From an uncultured Muribaculum sp. (GTDB lineage: Bacteria; Bacteroidota; Bacteroidia; Bacteroidales; Muribaculaceae): 64,000 nt of DNA. The translations under genes and the position numbers were made by a program. Shown here piece by piece: positions 54,109 through 61,164 of the stretch. The notes beneath the pieces were generated by a model. The model saw only the letters and a list, made by a program, of their open reading frames with translations. It was not told the origin of the DNA and did no database searches. The stretch spans positions 1 through 64,000 of the forward strand of contig CAJUMZ010000011.1 in NCBI GenBank assembly GCA_910587665.1. Reading direction: 5' to 3'. Numbering within the stretch: position 1 is the first letter of the stretch; every line of letters begins with the position of its first letter.

Positions 54109-55080
54109 TTACAGATGAAATCCCCCTTTCTTTTTCTGTGGCTGTATCATCCGCCTTGCGGATTGGACTTGCTTTTTCTCCTTTATCGGCTCTGCCGATT
54201 GGGACAAGGGCTTACCGCACAGGTAGTCGTTTAAGTCCTTATAATCACGATAGTACAGCGACTTATCAAGCAGCCGTTCCCCGAACTTCTCTTTCAGCTT
54301 CTTGCAGGTGTTCTGCCCTGCTGTGTCGTTGTCAAGGAAACAGCCGATTTGGGTGTAGGTCTCCAATATGCTTTCCGCTTTCGCAAGATTGGAAACGGAG
54401 TTCAGTATGACATAGTCCTGCGTGTCCAATCGCGGGTGTTGCGGATTGTTTTTTACTCGGATGGTAAGGAATGAAAGGTAATCCATGAACCCCTCGAACA
54501 GGTAACACATACATCGTTGTCCGCCCTGCTGTCGGATATGGGTGATGTCTTTCGGGGCGACACATCCCTTGAAGTATCTGTTGCGCACTTCATATCCTCC
54601 TGCCATGTTCGGAAAGCCGATGGCAAAATATGGTTTGTCGGCATTCATAAACCGAAGTTCCCTGCATTCTCTTTTGGCAAGTCCGATGTTTATTCCCCTT
54701 TCTTGCAGATAGGCTGTAAGAGCAGGAGAGGACAACTCACCAACCCTTAATCTCTGATAAGGCTGATTGTCGGAATGCTGTCTGCCAAAAGAGAACGATG
54801 CAGGGCGGATGTATGCTGTCCGCTCCTCTATGCGTTTCAGCAGATAGGCTACATCTTCCGAATGGTAGAGTTCCGCTGCCAATACGAGGATGTTTCCGCC
54901 TTTGCCGATGCCGAAGTCATACCATTTTTCAAGCTCGGTGTTTACCTTGAATGATGCGTCCGTTTCTTCCCGTAGCGGTGATTTATACCACAGGTTCTTG
55001 CCTTGTTGCTTTACAGGCGTATAGCCCAGACTTTGCAGATAGTCTGCCAGCTTGATTTGCTTTACATCTTGGATTGTCAT
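54109..55080 (-). CDS. Toprim-domain primase-like protein
   Basis: A 323-residue protein. Residues 1-65 resemble a CHC2 primase zinc finger in outline (LWYKSPLREETDASFKVN, WYDFGIGKGGN), but the metal-binding cysteines and histidine are absent. The Toprim domain follows, with the glutamate in YLFEGFMDYLSFL and the acidic pair in GCFLDNDTAGQNT. It probably helps replicate or process element DNA after transfer, together with the primase-helicase encoded upstream. Confidence 0.85.
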   Translation of the reverse strand: MTIQDVKQIKLADYLQSLGYTPVKQQGKNLWYKSPLREETDASFKVNTELEKWYDFGIGKGGNILVLAAELYHSEDVAYLLKRIEERTAYIRPASFSFGRQHSDNQPYQRLRVGELSSPALTAYLQERGINIGLAKRECRELRFMNADKPYFAIGFPNMAGGYEVRNRYFKGCVAPKDITHIRQQGGQRCMCYLFEGFMDYLSFLTIRVKNNPQHPRLDTQDYVILNSVSNLAKAESILETYTQIGCFLDNDTAGQNTCKKLKEKFGERLLDKSLYYRDYKDLNDYLCGKPLSQSAEPIKEKKQVQSARRMIQPQKKKGGFHL

Positions 55081-55163
55081 ATTACATACGGTTTTGAAGT
55101 TGATGAAAATTTGTTGATTTGATGAATTGTCAATGTAATATGTTTATATACAGCCTCGTAACC

Positions 55164-55265
55164 TCTCAACATCTTCTCAACAAACCGCTCACCAAAAGAG
55201 AAATTAACAAACGGGGGTCGGTGGTCTCTCAACTTCTCTTTTGGCTTGTTGAGATTTTGTTGAGA
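55164..55265. repeat. Symmetric iteron-like repeats around a hairpin
   Basis: Two TCTCAACA units (55164-55171 and 55175-55182, 11 bases apart) face two TGTTGAGA units (55247-55254 and 55258-55265, also 11 apart). Between them lies an 11-base inverted repeat, CCAAAAGAGAA (55192-55202) with TTCTCTTTTGG (55234-55244). The array fills most of the gap between the primase-helicase and Toprim genes. One-turn spacing suggests a protein-binding array, either an origin or an operator. Confidence 0.6.
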
Positions 55266-55331
55266 ATGTATATCGTTTATTGTCAGTGTATTTATACCCA
55301 TATTCAACAATTCAACAGAAAAATGATAATA

Positions 55332-56573
55332 TTACAAGGATTCAAGTTGCTCCCTTGTGACGGTGTAGAAGCGTCCCACTCTCCTTATCGGCTCATACCG
55401 ACACTCCCGATTGCAGTTGAATTGGTAGGTAGTATAAGTCAGTCCGTTTGGCGCAGGGGTAAGTTTCCAACATTCCTGCAACACTTTTCGGACTTGGTGT
55501 TTCTCCACCTTTACCTGTGAGTGTACCAGCAAAAGAAGAATGTCGCTGTAACAGAAAGAGAATGTATCCGTGCCGACACTGTCCATGATGTCAAGGACAA
55601 GTTCGTGCATCTCTATCTCCAACCGGTTGCGGTTGCTGCGGATAATCTTCTGCAAGGCTTCTGTATGCAGCAATGTGGGGTTGAACCACATCCGGCTTTC
55701 CTTTTCTGTGGACAGTTTTCTGTGTTGCAGGAAATGGAGAAAGGCGGGTATCTCCGCTTTCAGCTTTTGCAGGAAGTCGGTATCATCGGACTGCAAGCGG
55801 TCTATCTTGCGCACCCAATAGCGTGTTTCCCCTGCGTCTATGATTACGGGCAGATGCTCGTTGTTGGAACACAACACGAATTTGGCGAAGAACGCAATCT
55901 CGTCACGGTCTTTGCCTTTGGCTTCCACCTTATAGGAAAGTGTGGTGCTGAGGTTCTTCAACCGCTCGCTATCCTCCCTGCGGTTGAGCAGCACCTCATC
56001 CACCACGATAAGCAACTTGCCAGCCCAGTCGGAATTGAACTGGCTGCGGAAATCCTCGTTGGTGTTGAAAGTCACATTGTTCTGAAAAAGGGCTTTCAGA
56101 AAGTTCAGGAAGGTGCTTTTGCCCGTGTTGCGTTCTTCCGACACCAACAGCAGGATAGGCAACTTCTGAATCGGTTGCAGGTAGAGCAGTTGCAGATAGT
56201 CCATCCCCAACTCGTACTGTTCCCCGAAGATGTGCCGTACCAAAGATTGGATATGCGATAAATCGCCCTCCTGCGGTCGGTGGTCTATCGGTTCGTAGAG
56301 GTTAAGGAACTTGCCGACTACGGAACGGTAGCCGATGTGTTCGGGTACGGTGCAGAAGCCGTCATACTTGGAAACGCTGCCGATGTAATCCTTGCCGTAA
56401 TCCTGTCGCAGGGTCTCGTTGTTCCATGCGATGCGTTTCTTCACATACCCTCCGTTCAGTCTCGGTTGCTCCACAATCTTGTAGAGCGTTGTCCCGACAC
56501 GGATAAATTCTTCCTTTGCCATGCCGCCATCCGATGGCGGTCTGTGGCTGTCCTGTTGTTCGATAGCTGACAT
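55332..56573 (-). CDS. VirE-like primase-helicase
   Basis: A 413-residue protein of the primase-helicase group (DUF5906-like). The ATPase core shows a Walker A variant SEERNTGKSTFLN, a Walker B KLLIVVDEVL, and an arginine-finger-like ETRYWVRKID. The C-terminal part is a winged-helix-like domain (SQVKVEKHQVRKVLQECW). Relatives in Bacteroidota elements support their replication. The frame begins two codons earlier at TTG; ATG 56573 is chosen. Confidence 0.85.
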   Translation of the reverse strand: MSAIEQQDSHRPPSDGGMAKEEFIRVGTTLYKIVEQPRLNGGYVKKRIAWNNETLRQDYGKDYIGSVSKYDGFCTVPEHIGYRSVVGKFLNLYEPIDHRPQEGDLSHIQSLVRHIFGEQYELGMDYLQLLYLQPIQKLPILLLVSEERNTGKSTFLNFLKALFQNNVTFNTNEDFRSQFNSDWAGKLLIVVDEVLLNRREDSERLKNLSTTLSYKVEAKGKDRDEIAFFAKFVLCSNNEHLPVIIDAGETRYWVRKIDRLQSDDTDFLQKLKAEIPAFLHFLQHRKLSTEKESRMWFNPTLLHTEALQKIIRSNRNRLEIEMHELVLDIMDSVGTDTFSFCYSDILLLLVHSQVKVEKHQVRKVLQECWKLTPAPNGLTYTTYQFNCNRECRYEPIRRVGRFYTVTREQLESL

Positions 56574-56731
56574 AATCAAATGGTTTTAAGTTTGAAAATT
56601 ACCAGCTACAAAAATATAATCAATTATCGGATAGGTTGTTATGCAAAACACAGCAGAATGGTGACAAATAGCCCCCGAAACAAAAACTTTCGATGGCTTG
56701 GGGCAGGAAACAGGTTCTGCAAACGGAAAAA

Positions 56732-56769
56732 CTCCCGAAAAGCGAATGTCGGATTACGCTTTTCGGGAG
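56732..56769 (-). terminator. Terminator of the integrase operon
   Basis: CTCCCGAAAAGCG (56732-56744) and CGCTTTTCGGGAG (56757-56769) pair perfectly over 13 bases. On the minus strand TTTTTCC follows. The rest of 56574-56850 shows two copies of TACTGACTTA near 56799-56823 and no gene. Confidence 0.88.
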
Positions 56770-56850
56770 AAAAAATCAGAGCGTCTGTCGTTCTGTCGTA
56801 CTGACTTAATGAATTACTGACTTACCGAGTGAATAATGTCAGGCATTCAG

Positions 56851-57234
56851 CTACGAGAAGTATTCGGATTTGGATATACCGTTGGTATTCAGCGAGAAAA
56901 AGATGCTTGTTTTCTCTTTTCGCAGGTACAGTCTTTCAAGAACGGCATTGCGTACCCGTTCCGCTCCGAATGTGCCGATATGGAAAGCAAGGGCAACTAT
57001 CGCTTCAAGGTTGTAAACCTCCATACAGCAATTATCGGATACCCGTATGCTTCGCCTTATCCCGTATTCCCTTAAAATTCCGCTCTTGCAAAGAGCTTTC
57101 AGCCCTGCACGGAATGTCGGGGCGGTTACTCCGAACAGGTCGCAAAGTTCCCATTCGCTCATGGCGGTTGCGCTAATGTCGGTCGGCAAGGTGATGTTGC
57201 CGTTGCCGTCCGTTGTGATGATGCTTCGTTTCAT
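56851..57234 (-). CDS. Small winged-helix-like DNA-binding protein
   Basis: A 127-residue protein lying 12 bases after the integrase gene. A helix-turn-helix is suggested by MSEWELCDLFGVTAPTFRAGLKALCKSGILREYG, whose recognition helix is about TAPTFRAGLKAL. Small proteins at this spot in Bacteroidota elements often control integrase or excision. No closer family could be named. Confidence 0.65.
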   Translation of the reverse strand: MKRSIITTDGNGNITLPTDISATAMSEWELCDLFGVTAPTFRAGLKALCKSGILREYGIRRSIRVSDNCCMEVYNLEAIVALAFHIGTFGAERVRNAVLERLYLRKEKTSIFFSLNTNGISKSEYFS

Positions 57235-57246
57235 GGCTATGCTTGG

Positions 57247-58467
57247 TTATGGGGTTACACTTCCGAACGATGCGTTCAGCTTGTTGCCGAACATCGTCAG
57301 GTCATTGTCAAGTTTCTGTGTGGTTATCTTCGCATAGATTTGAGTCGTGACAATGTTCGTATGTCCCAAAACACGGCTCACGCTTTCAATGGGCATCCCC
57401 TTGCTAAGAGCCAGTGTTCCAAACGTATGACGTGCGCAATGGTAGGAGATTTGCTTCTCTATTCCGCATTCCGCCATTACCTTTTTCAGTTGTTTGCACA
57501 TCGTCCAATAGTTGATTTTCCCGAAAACCAGCCTGTCTTCCGACAGATACTTGTACCGTTCGATTATCTGCAAGGGAATATCCAGCAGCTTCACTTGGAA
57601 CGGGACATTTGTCTTGTGCCGTTTCGACAATATCCATTTCTCACCGTTCACCTCCACTATTTCGTCTGTTGTGAGTTCTTTCATATCCACGAAAGACAAG
57701 GCGGTGAAGCAGGCGAAAATGAACAGATCCCGCACCAATGTGAGGGTGGGGTTGTCAAACTCGTGCGCCATGATTCTTTTGATTTCGTCCTCTGTCAGAT
57801 ATTCCCGTTCCTTAACATTCGGGCTGATATGGAACTGCGCAAACGGATTTCTCGGTATCAGTCCGTTATAGTGCGCACGCATCACCACTCCTTTCAGCCA
57901 CATGCAGTTCAGCCAGATGGTGGCGTTTTTCAGTCCCCGTTCAGCCGTAAGATAAGCCGCAAACTCCTTGATGAAGTCGGGTGTAAGTTCCAGCATGGAC
58001 ATGTCCGTCCGTCTGTAGAATGACTTGATAAAGGCTGCGACATAGTTCCTTGCCCTTACCATGATCTTGTATGTGCCGATGCTGCGGTCTTTGCCGACAC
58101 GTTTCAGGAAGTTGGCGCAATCCTTGTCAAAAGCCTTTATCAGTGTCTCATACTCGCTTCCTACCCCTTGGTAGGCATTGCGCACCATTTCAGCCGTTAC
58201 GTATGCCTCTCGGTCGGATATGCGCTGATAGTGCTTGATGATTTGCGCCTTGATGTTGTCCAATGCCAGATTGATGTTCCGTGCTTCGGCGCTCTTGCCT
58301 TTGGCTCGGTTGCCTTTCGCATCCCAAAGGGGTTTCGGGATGGTCTGCTTGCAACTGAACTGCGCCACAGTACCGTTGATTGTCACTCGTCCCATGATGG
58401 GGACAATACCGTCTTTCTCCTTGCTGCCGTTCACGTAGAACAGCACTTTGAATGTACTTCTTGCCAT
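57247..58467 (-). CDS. Tyrosine recombinase (integrase)
   Basis: A 406-residue site-specific recombinase with an N-terminal arm-binding domain, a SAM-like core-binding domain (about 105-205) and a catalytic domain. The box II motif HCARHTFGTLAL and the nucleophile tyrosine in TTQIYAKIT are present. The position of arginine I reads FTALSFVDMKEL, with serine instead of arginine, as in the CTnDOT integrase IntDOT. The frame extends to a TTG at 58488, but a -7 box overlaps that codon; ATG 58467 (MARSTFKVLF) is the start. Confidence 0.93.
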   Translation of the reverse strand: MARSTFKVLFYVNGSKEKDGIVPIMGRVTINGTVAQFSCKQTIPKPLWDAKGNRAKGKSAEARNINLALDNIKAQIIKHYQRISDREAYVTAEMVRNAYQGVGSEYETLIKAFDKDCANFLKRVGKDRSIGTYKIMVRARNYVAAFIKSFYRRTDMSMLELTPDFIKEFAAYLTAERGLKNATIWLNCMWLKGVVMRAHYNGLIPRNPFAQFHISPNVKEREYLTEDEIKRIMAHEFDNPTLTLVRDLFIFACFTALSFVDMKELTTDEIVEVNGEKWILSKRHKTNVPFQVKLLDIPLQIIERYKYLSEDRLVFGKINYWTMCKQLKKVMAECGIEKQISYHCARHTFGTLALSKGMPIESVSRVLGHTNIVTTQIYAKITTQKLDNDLTMFGNKLNASFGSVTP

Positions 58468-58485
58468 ACTCGTTTTTTTTGTTTG

Positions 58486-58493
58486 CAAAGTTA
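58486..58493 (-). promoter_or_regulatory. Integrase promoter -7 box
   Basis: TAACTTTG on the minus strand, 18 bases before the integrase ATG. The region 58494-58718 is the non-coding right end of the element, with two CGTTTTTCG/CGATTTTTCGG-like motifs that could be arm sites. Confidence 0.55.
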
Positions 58494-58718
58494 AATATCA
58501 ACGAGTTAGACCTTGATACGCAAATCGGTGACAAACGGTGCAATAGCATCTCTCATATGTTAAATCTTACTCTTTCACGGGTAATGATTTGCAAACCATT
58601 CTTCTTCTTAAATCCGCTTTTCTTTGCGTTTTCCGATTTTTCGGCTTGTCATCATTTGACACCGTAACAACTCTGATATTAAGTCGTTTAGCGTCATTTC
58701 TCCCGTTTTTCGAGGTTA

Positions 58719-58725
58719 TTCCAGA
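58719..58725. repeat. attR core, 7-base direct repeat
   Basis: TTCCAGA, matching attL at 47435-47441. Host DUF456 sequence continues to the right in frame. Confidence 0.7.
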
Positions 58726-58845
58726 GATTTTCAGTATCTTTGTGCCAAAGGGTTGCCGGCAGTGGTCACTCTGGGACTTATCGGCATAGCTTTGCTGCTT
58801 GCCGTCATGGAGTATTATCCCGGTTTTGCCCTTGACAAACTATAA
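58720..58845 (+). pseudogene. DUF456 gene, displaced 3' part
   Basis: In frame from the repeat this encodes SRDFQYLCAKG and then a membrane helix (LPAVVTLGLIGIALLLAVME), ending ALDKL and TAA at 58843-58845. Joined to the part at 47037-47441 it gives a 174-residue protein with no frameshift. It lacks a start of its own. Confidence 0.85.
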
Positions 58846-58856
58846 AATGTGTTAAG

Positions 58857-59576
58857 ATGAGAAAAATATTACTATTATTTATATCTGTGCTTGTGGCTTG
58901 CTCCACATTCACAGCCGAAGCCAAGCGCGGCGATAAGAAGCTTAAGCCGGAAAAACCCGACATGGAGAAGATCAAAAAAGATGTAAGCGACCCATCGTCA
59001 AAATATTATTATCCCAAACTGATGAAGCTTTTCGAGTCAAATGACACGTCGATGACGCTCGACCAGTTTCGCCACCTCTATCTCGGATACGTGTTTCAGG
59101 AAGATTATAATCCTTACCGCCGCAGCGAATACTCGTCAAAGGTGGAGGACCTGTATTACCGCGACAAGCATACCCACGCCGAGTGTGACACGATAATAAA
59201 ATATGCCGAGCTTTCGCTCAAGGATGACCCGTTTGATCTGCGTCAGATGTCATTTCTCATCTATGCCTACCGCGAGAAAAAGAAAAACAATCTTGCCAAC
59301 ATCCTGCAATACAAGCTTAATCATATTCTTGAGGCGATAGTGTCGACAGGAACCGGGCTTGACCAGGATAATGCCTGGGTGATAATCAACCCGCAGCATG
59401 AGTACAACCTGCTTAATTTCCAGGATTATGTCGTAGAGGGGCAGGAGGATCGCCCTCCCCATTTCGACTATATCACCGTAAAGCCAAAAGATGGCAAGGA
59501 TGATCCGAAAGGCTTCTATTTCAATGTACTCTACATCCTCCAGGAATATTACCGAAAATTCCCCGAAGAAGAATAA
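58857..59576 (+). CDS. DUF4919 domain protein
   Basis: A 239-residue secreted protein with signal peptide MRKILLLFISVLVACSTFTA. The body has the pattern KPDMEKIKKDVSDPSSKYYY, LYLGYVFQEDYNPYRRS and EYNLLNFQDYV typical of DUF4919, whose function is unknown. It starts 11 bases after the DUF456 stop, so before the insertion it was probably the last gene of the relA-pgpH-DUF456 transcript. It is now cut off from that promoter. Confidence 0.85.
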   Translation: MRKILLLFISVLVACSTFTAEAKRGDKKLKPEKPDMEKIKKDVSDPSSKYYYPKLMKLFESNDTSMTLDQFRHLYLGYVFQEDYNPYRRSEYSSKVEDLYYRDKHTHAECDTIIKYAELSLKDDPFDLRQMSFLIYAYREKKKNNLANILQYKLNHILEAIVSTGTGLDQDNAWVIINPQHEYNLLNFQDYVVEGQEDRPPHFDYITVKPKDGKDDPKGFYFNVLYILQEYYRKFPEEE

Positions 59577-59608
59577 TATCATTATTATCCATACGATAAT
59601 AAAGCAAA

Positions 59609-59633
59609 AGAGCCGCGCTAAATGCACGGCTCT
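59609..59633. terminator. Terminator after DUF4919
   Basis: AGAGCCG (59609-59615) and CGGCTCT (59627-59633) pair over seven bases, followed by a short T-rich stretch. It separates two convergent genes. Confidence 0.75.
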
Positions 59634-59656
59634 CTTGTTGTGTGTGGAATGTCTGT

Positions 59657-61126
59657 TTACCAGGAGGGGAGGAGCGGCTTCAGCACTTCTTTCTTGGGCT
59701 TTGAGCCGAAGGTGAAGTTGATGCCAAGCTGTACGTTGGCGTTGAGATTGTTGACAGGGACAAATTGCGGGCTCACTTTGTAGAATGTGAAGTCGGAGCC
59801 TACGAACAGGTTGAATCCTTTCGGATGGATATTGATGATCCAGCCGAGTGAAGAACCGAATGTAGAGAGCGCGTAGTTGATCGAGGCGTCAAAGAATTTC
59901 ACGGGAGTGACGTTTGCAGAGATTCTGCCTTCAGTCCATGAATAGATGCCGTCGATACGCTGGGTGAAGAGCAAGCCGCCCTTTAGCCCGCGGTAGAAAG
60001 GAGCGGTGTATGCAGCTCCCACGGTGATGGTGGCGCCCAGTCCGGTTGTGCGGCTTCCTCCATCAGAGAGGCGGTGGAACTCTACCGCATCCTCGAGGTT
60101 GTTGCCGAGGTCTTCAAGCTGCTGGTCAAAATTCTTTTCATCGTAGTTGGGCGAGTTTTTGTCAATTGCCACGTTGTCAAAGCCCTTGAACGACCATGTG
60201 GTGTCACCGGTCTTTCCGTGCACGGCATTGGTCCATGACATGAATCCGAGATCAAGCACCGATGCCGATATTTCAAGGTCGGGGTGGAGCTGGTAGGTGG
60301 CGCCAAGGTCGATTGCACCGCCGAAGCCGGCGAGACCAAACTTGTCATAATCCAGTCCGTCCCAGTCTATGAGGTTGGCGTCTTCCGGCTTTTCGTAATG
60401 CTTGCCGCTTTCAGCGTAGGTAGGCACTTTGAGCCCGTTGCCGGCTGCGATATTAACCTCGCCGTTGGCTCGTACATCCCACATCTCGTCGCCGAGGGTC
60501 ACGCTCATGTCGCTTATGCGCGCATTAATGTCGATAGCTCCGACAAGGATTTTCAGCTTGGCGCCGACACGTAGTTGCGGGAGTATCTGGCGTGAGTGAC
60601 CGAGTGCCACTTCTGCCATGGCGTTGCCCATTATGCCGATATTCTTGAAGTTATAGTGGGATGTCGGTCCGTCTTGACCAAGTTTCATAAATTTAAAGAG
60701 ATCTTTCGGGAGGGAGAAGGCCGTTCTCTCGCTTACACCGAGCGAGAAAGTGTTGTAGCCTCCAAACGCGCGAAAACCGAATGACAGGATCTGAAGGTCA
60801 ACTTCCTGCTTGATATGGTTGACGTTGCGTAGCTTGCCGAGAAACTTGTCGGCGTCAACGTCGGGGTGCATGAACGTGGCAAGCTCTCCATTCATCGGAT
60901 ATAGGAATGTGCTCAGTCCCACATTGGAGTTAAGGCTAACACTGAGGTTGCCTAACACCGGAAATGCCACATAGTTGCGTTCCGGGGCAAAAGCCGGATT
61001 GAGTTCGTGACGGTAGTTGTAGCCCTCAAGGAAGTAGGCCGAGCGAAGTGCCTCCTGTGCGGTGGTGGCGACGGTGCACGATGAAGCGAGCAAAATCGCA
61101 GCGAAATATGATTTGAGATGTCTCAT
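59657..61126 (-). CDS. DUF5723 family outer-membrane protein
   Basis: A 489-residue beta-barrel protein with a signal peptide ending near TVATTAQ. The start of the mature part, LRSAYFLEGYNYRHELNPAF, is typical of the family, which resembles FadL/PorV-like barrels. Strand-rich segments fill the length, and it ends VQLGINFTFGSKPKKEVL. It lies 38 bases downstream of the lipoprotein gene on the same strand. Function unknown. Confidence 0.85.
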   Translation of the reverse strand: MRHLKSYFAAILLASSCTVATTAQEALRSAYFLEGYNYRHELNPAFAPERNYVAFPVLGNLSVSLNSNVGLSTFLYPMNGELATFMHPDVDADKFLGKLRNVNHIKQEVDLQILSFGFRAFGGYNTFSLGVSERTAFSLPKDLFKFMKLGQDGPTSHYNFKNIGIMGNAMAEVALGHSRQILPQLRVGAKLKILVGAIDINARISDMSVTLGDEMWDVRANGEVNIAAGNGLKVPTYAESGKHYEKPEDANLIDWDGLDYDKFGLAGFGGAIDLGATYQLHPDLEISASVLDLGFMSWTNAVHGKTGDTTWSFKGFDNVAIDKNSPNYDEKNFDQQLEDLGNNLEDAVEFHRLSDGGSRTTGLGATITVGAAYTAPFYRGLKGGLLFTQRIDGIYSWTEGRISANVTPVKFFDASINYALSTFGSSLGWIINIHPKGFNLFVGSDFTFYKVSPQFVPVNNLNANVQLGINFTFGSKPKKEVLKPLLPSW

Positions 61127-61164
61127 AGTTGGTTTATCTTCTTTGTTTTGGTTGAAAATAAGGT

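Larger units (their letters stand above)
47435..58725 (-). mobile_element. Integrative mobilizable element inserted in a DUF456 gene
   Basis: About 11.3 kb bounded by TTCCAGA direct repeats. It carries a tyrosine integrase next to the right end, a small winged-helix-like protein, a primase-helicase, a Toprim protein and a MOBV relaxase, all on the minus strand, and then AT-rich cargo (helicase and TPR gene). No type IV secretion genes are present, so it would need a helper for transfer. Removing one repeat and the element restores an uninterrupted DUF456 frame, which fixes the borders to within the repeat. Confidence 0.85.

Noticed and set aside
55077..55301. A minus-strand frame that overlaps the Toprim start by ATGA
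   Set aside because: It runs through the iteron-like repeats and the inverted repeat. Its sequence simply reflects these repeats, so I treat it as non-coding, though the overlap is a caution.
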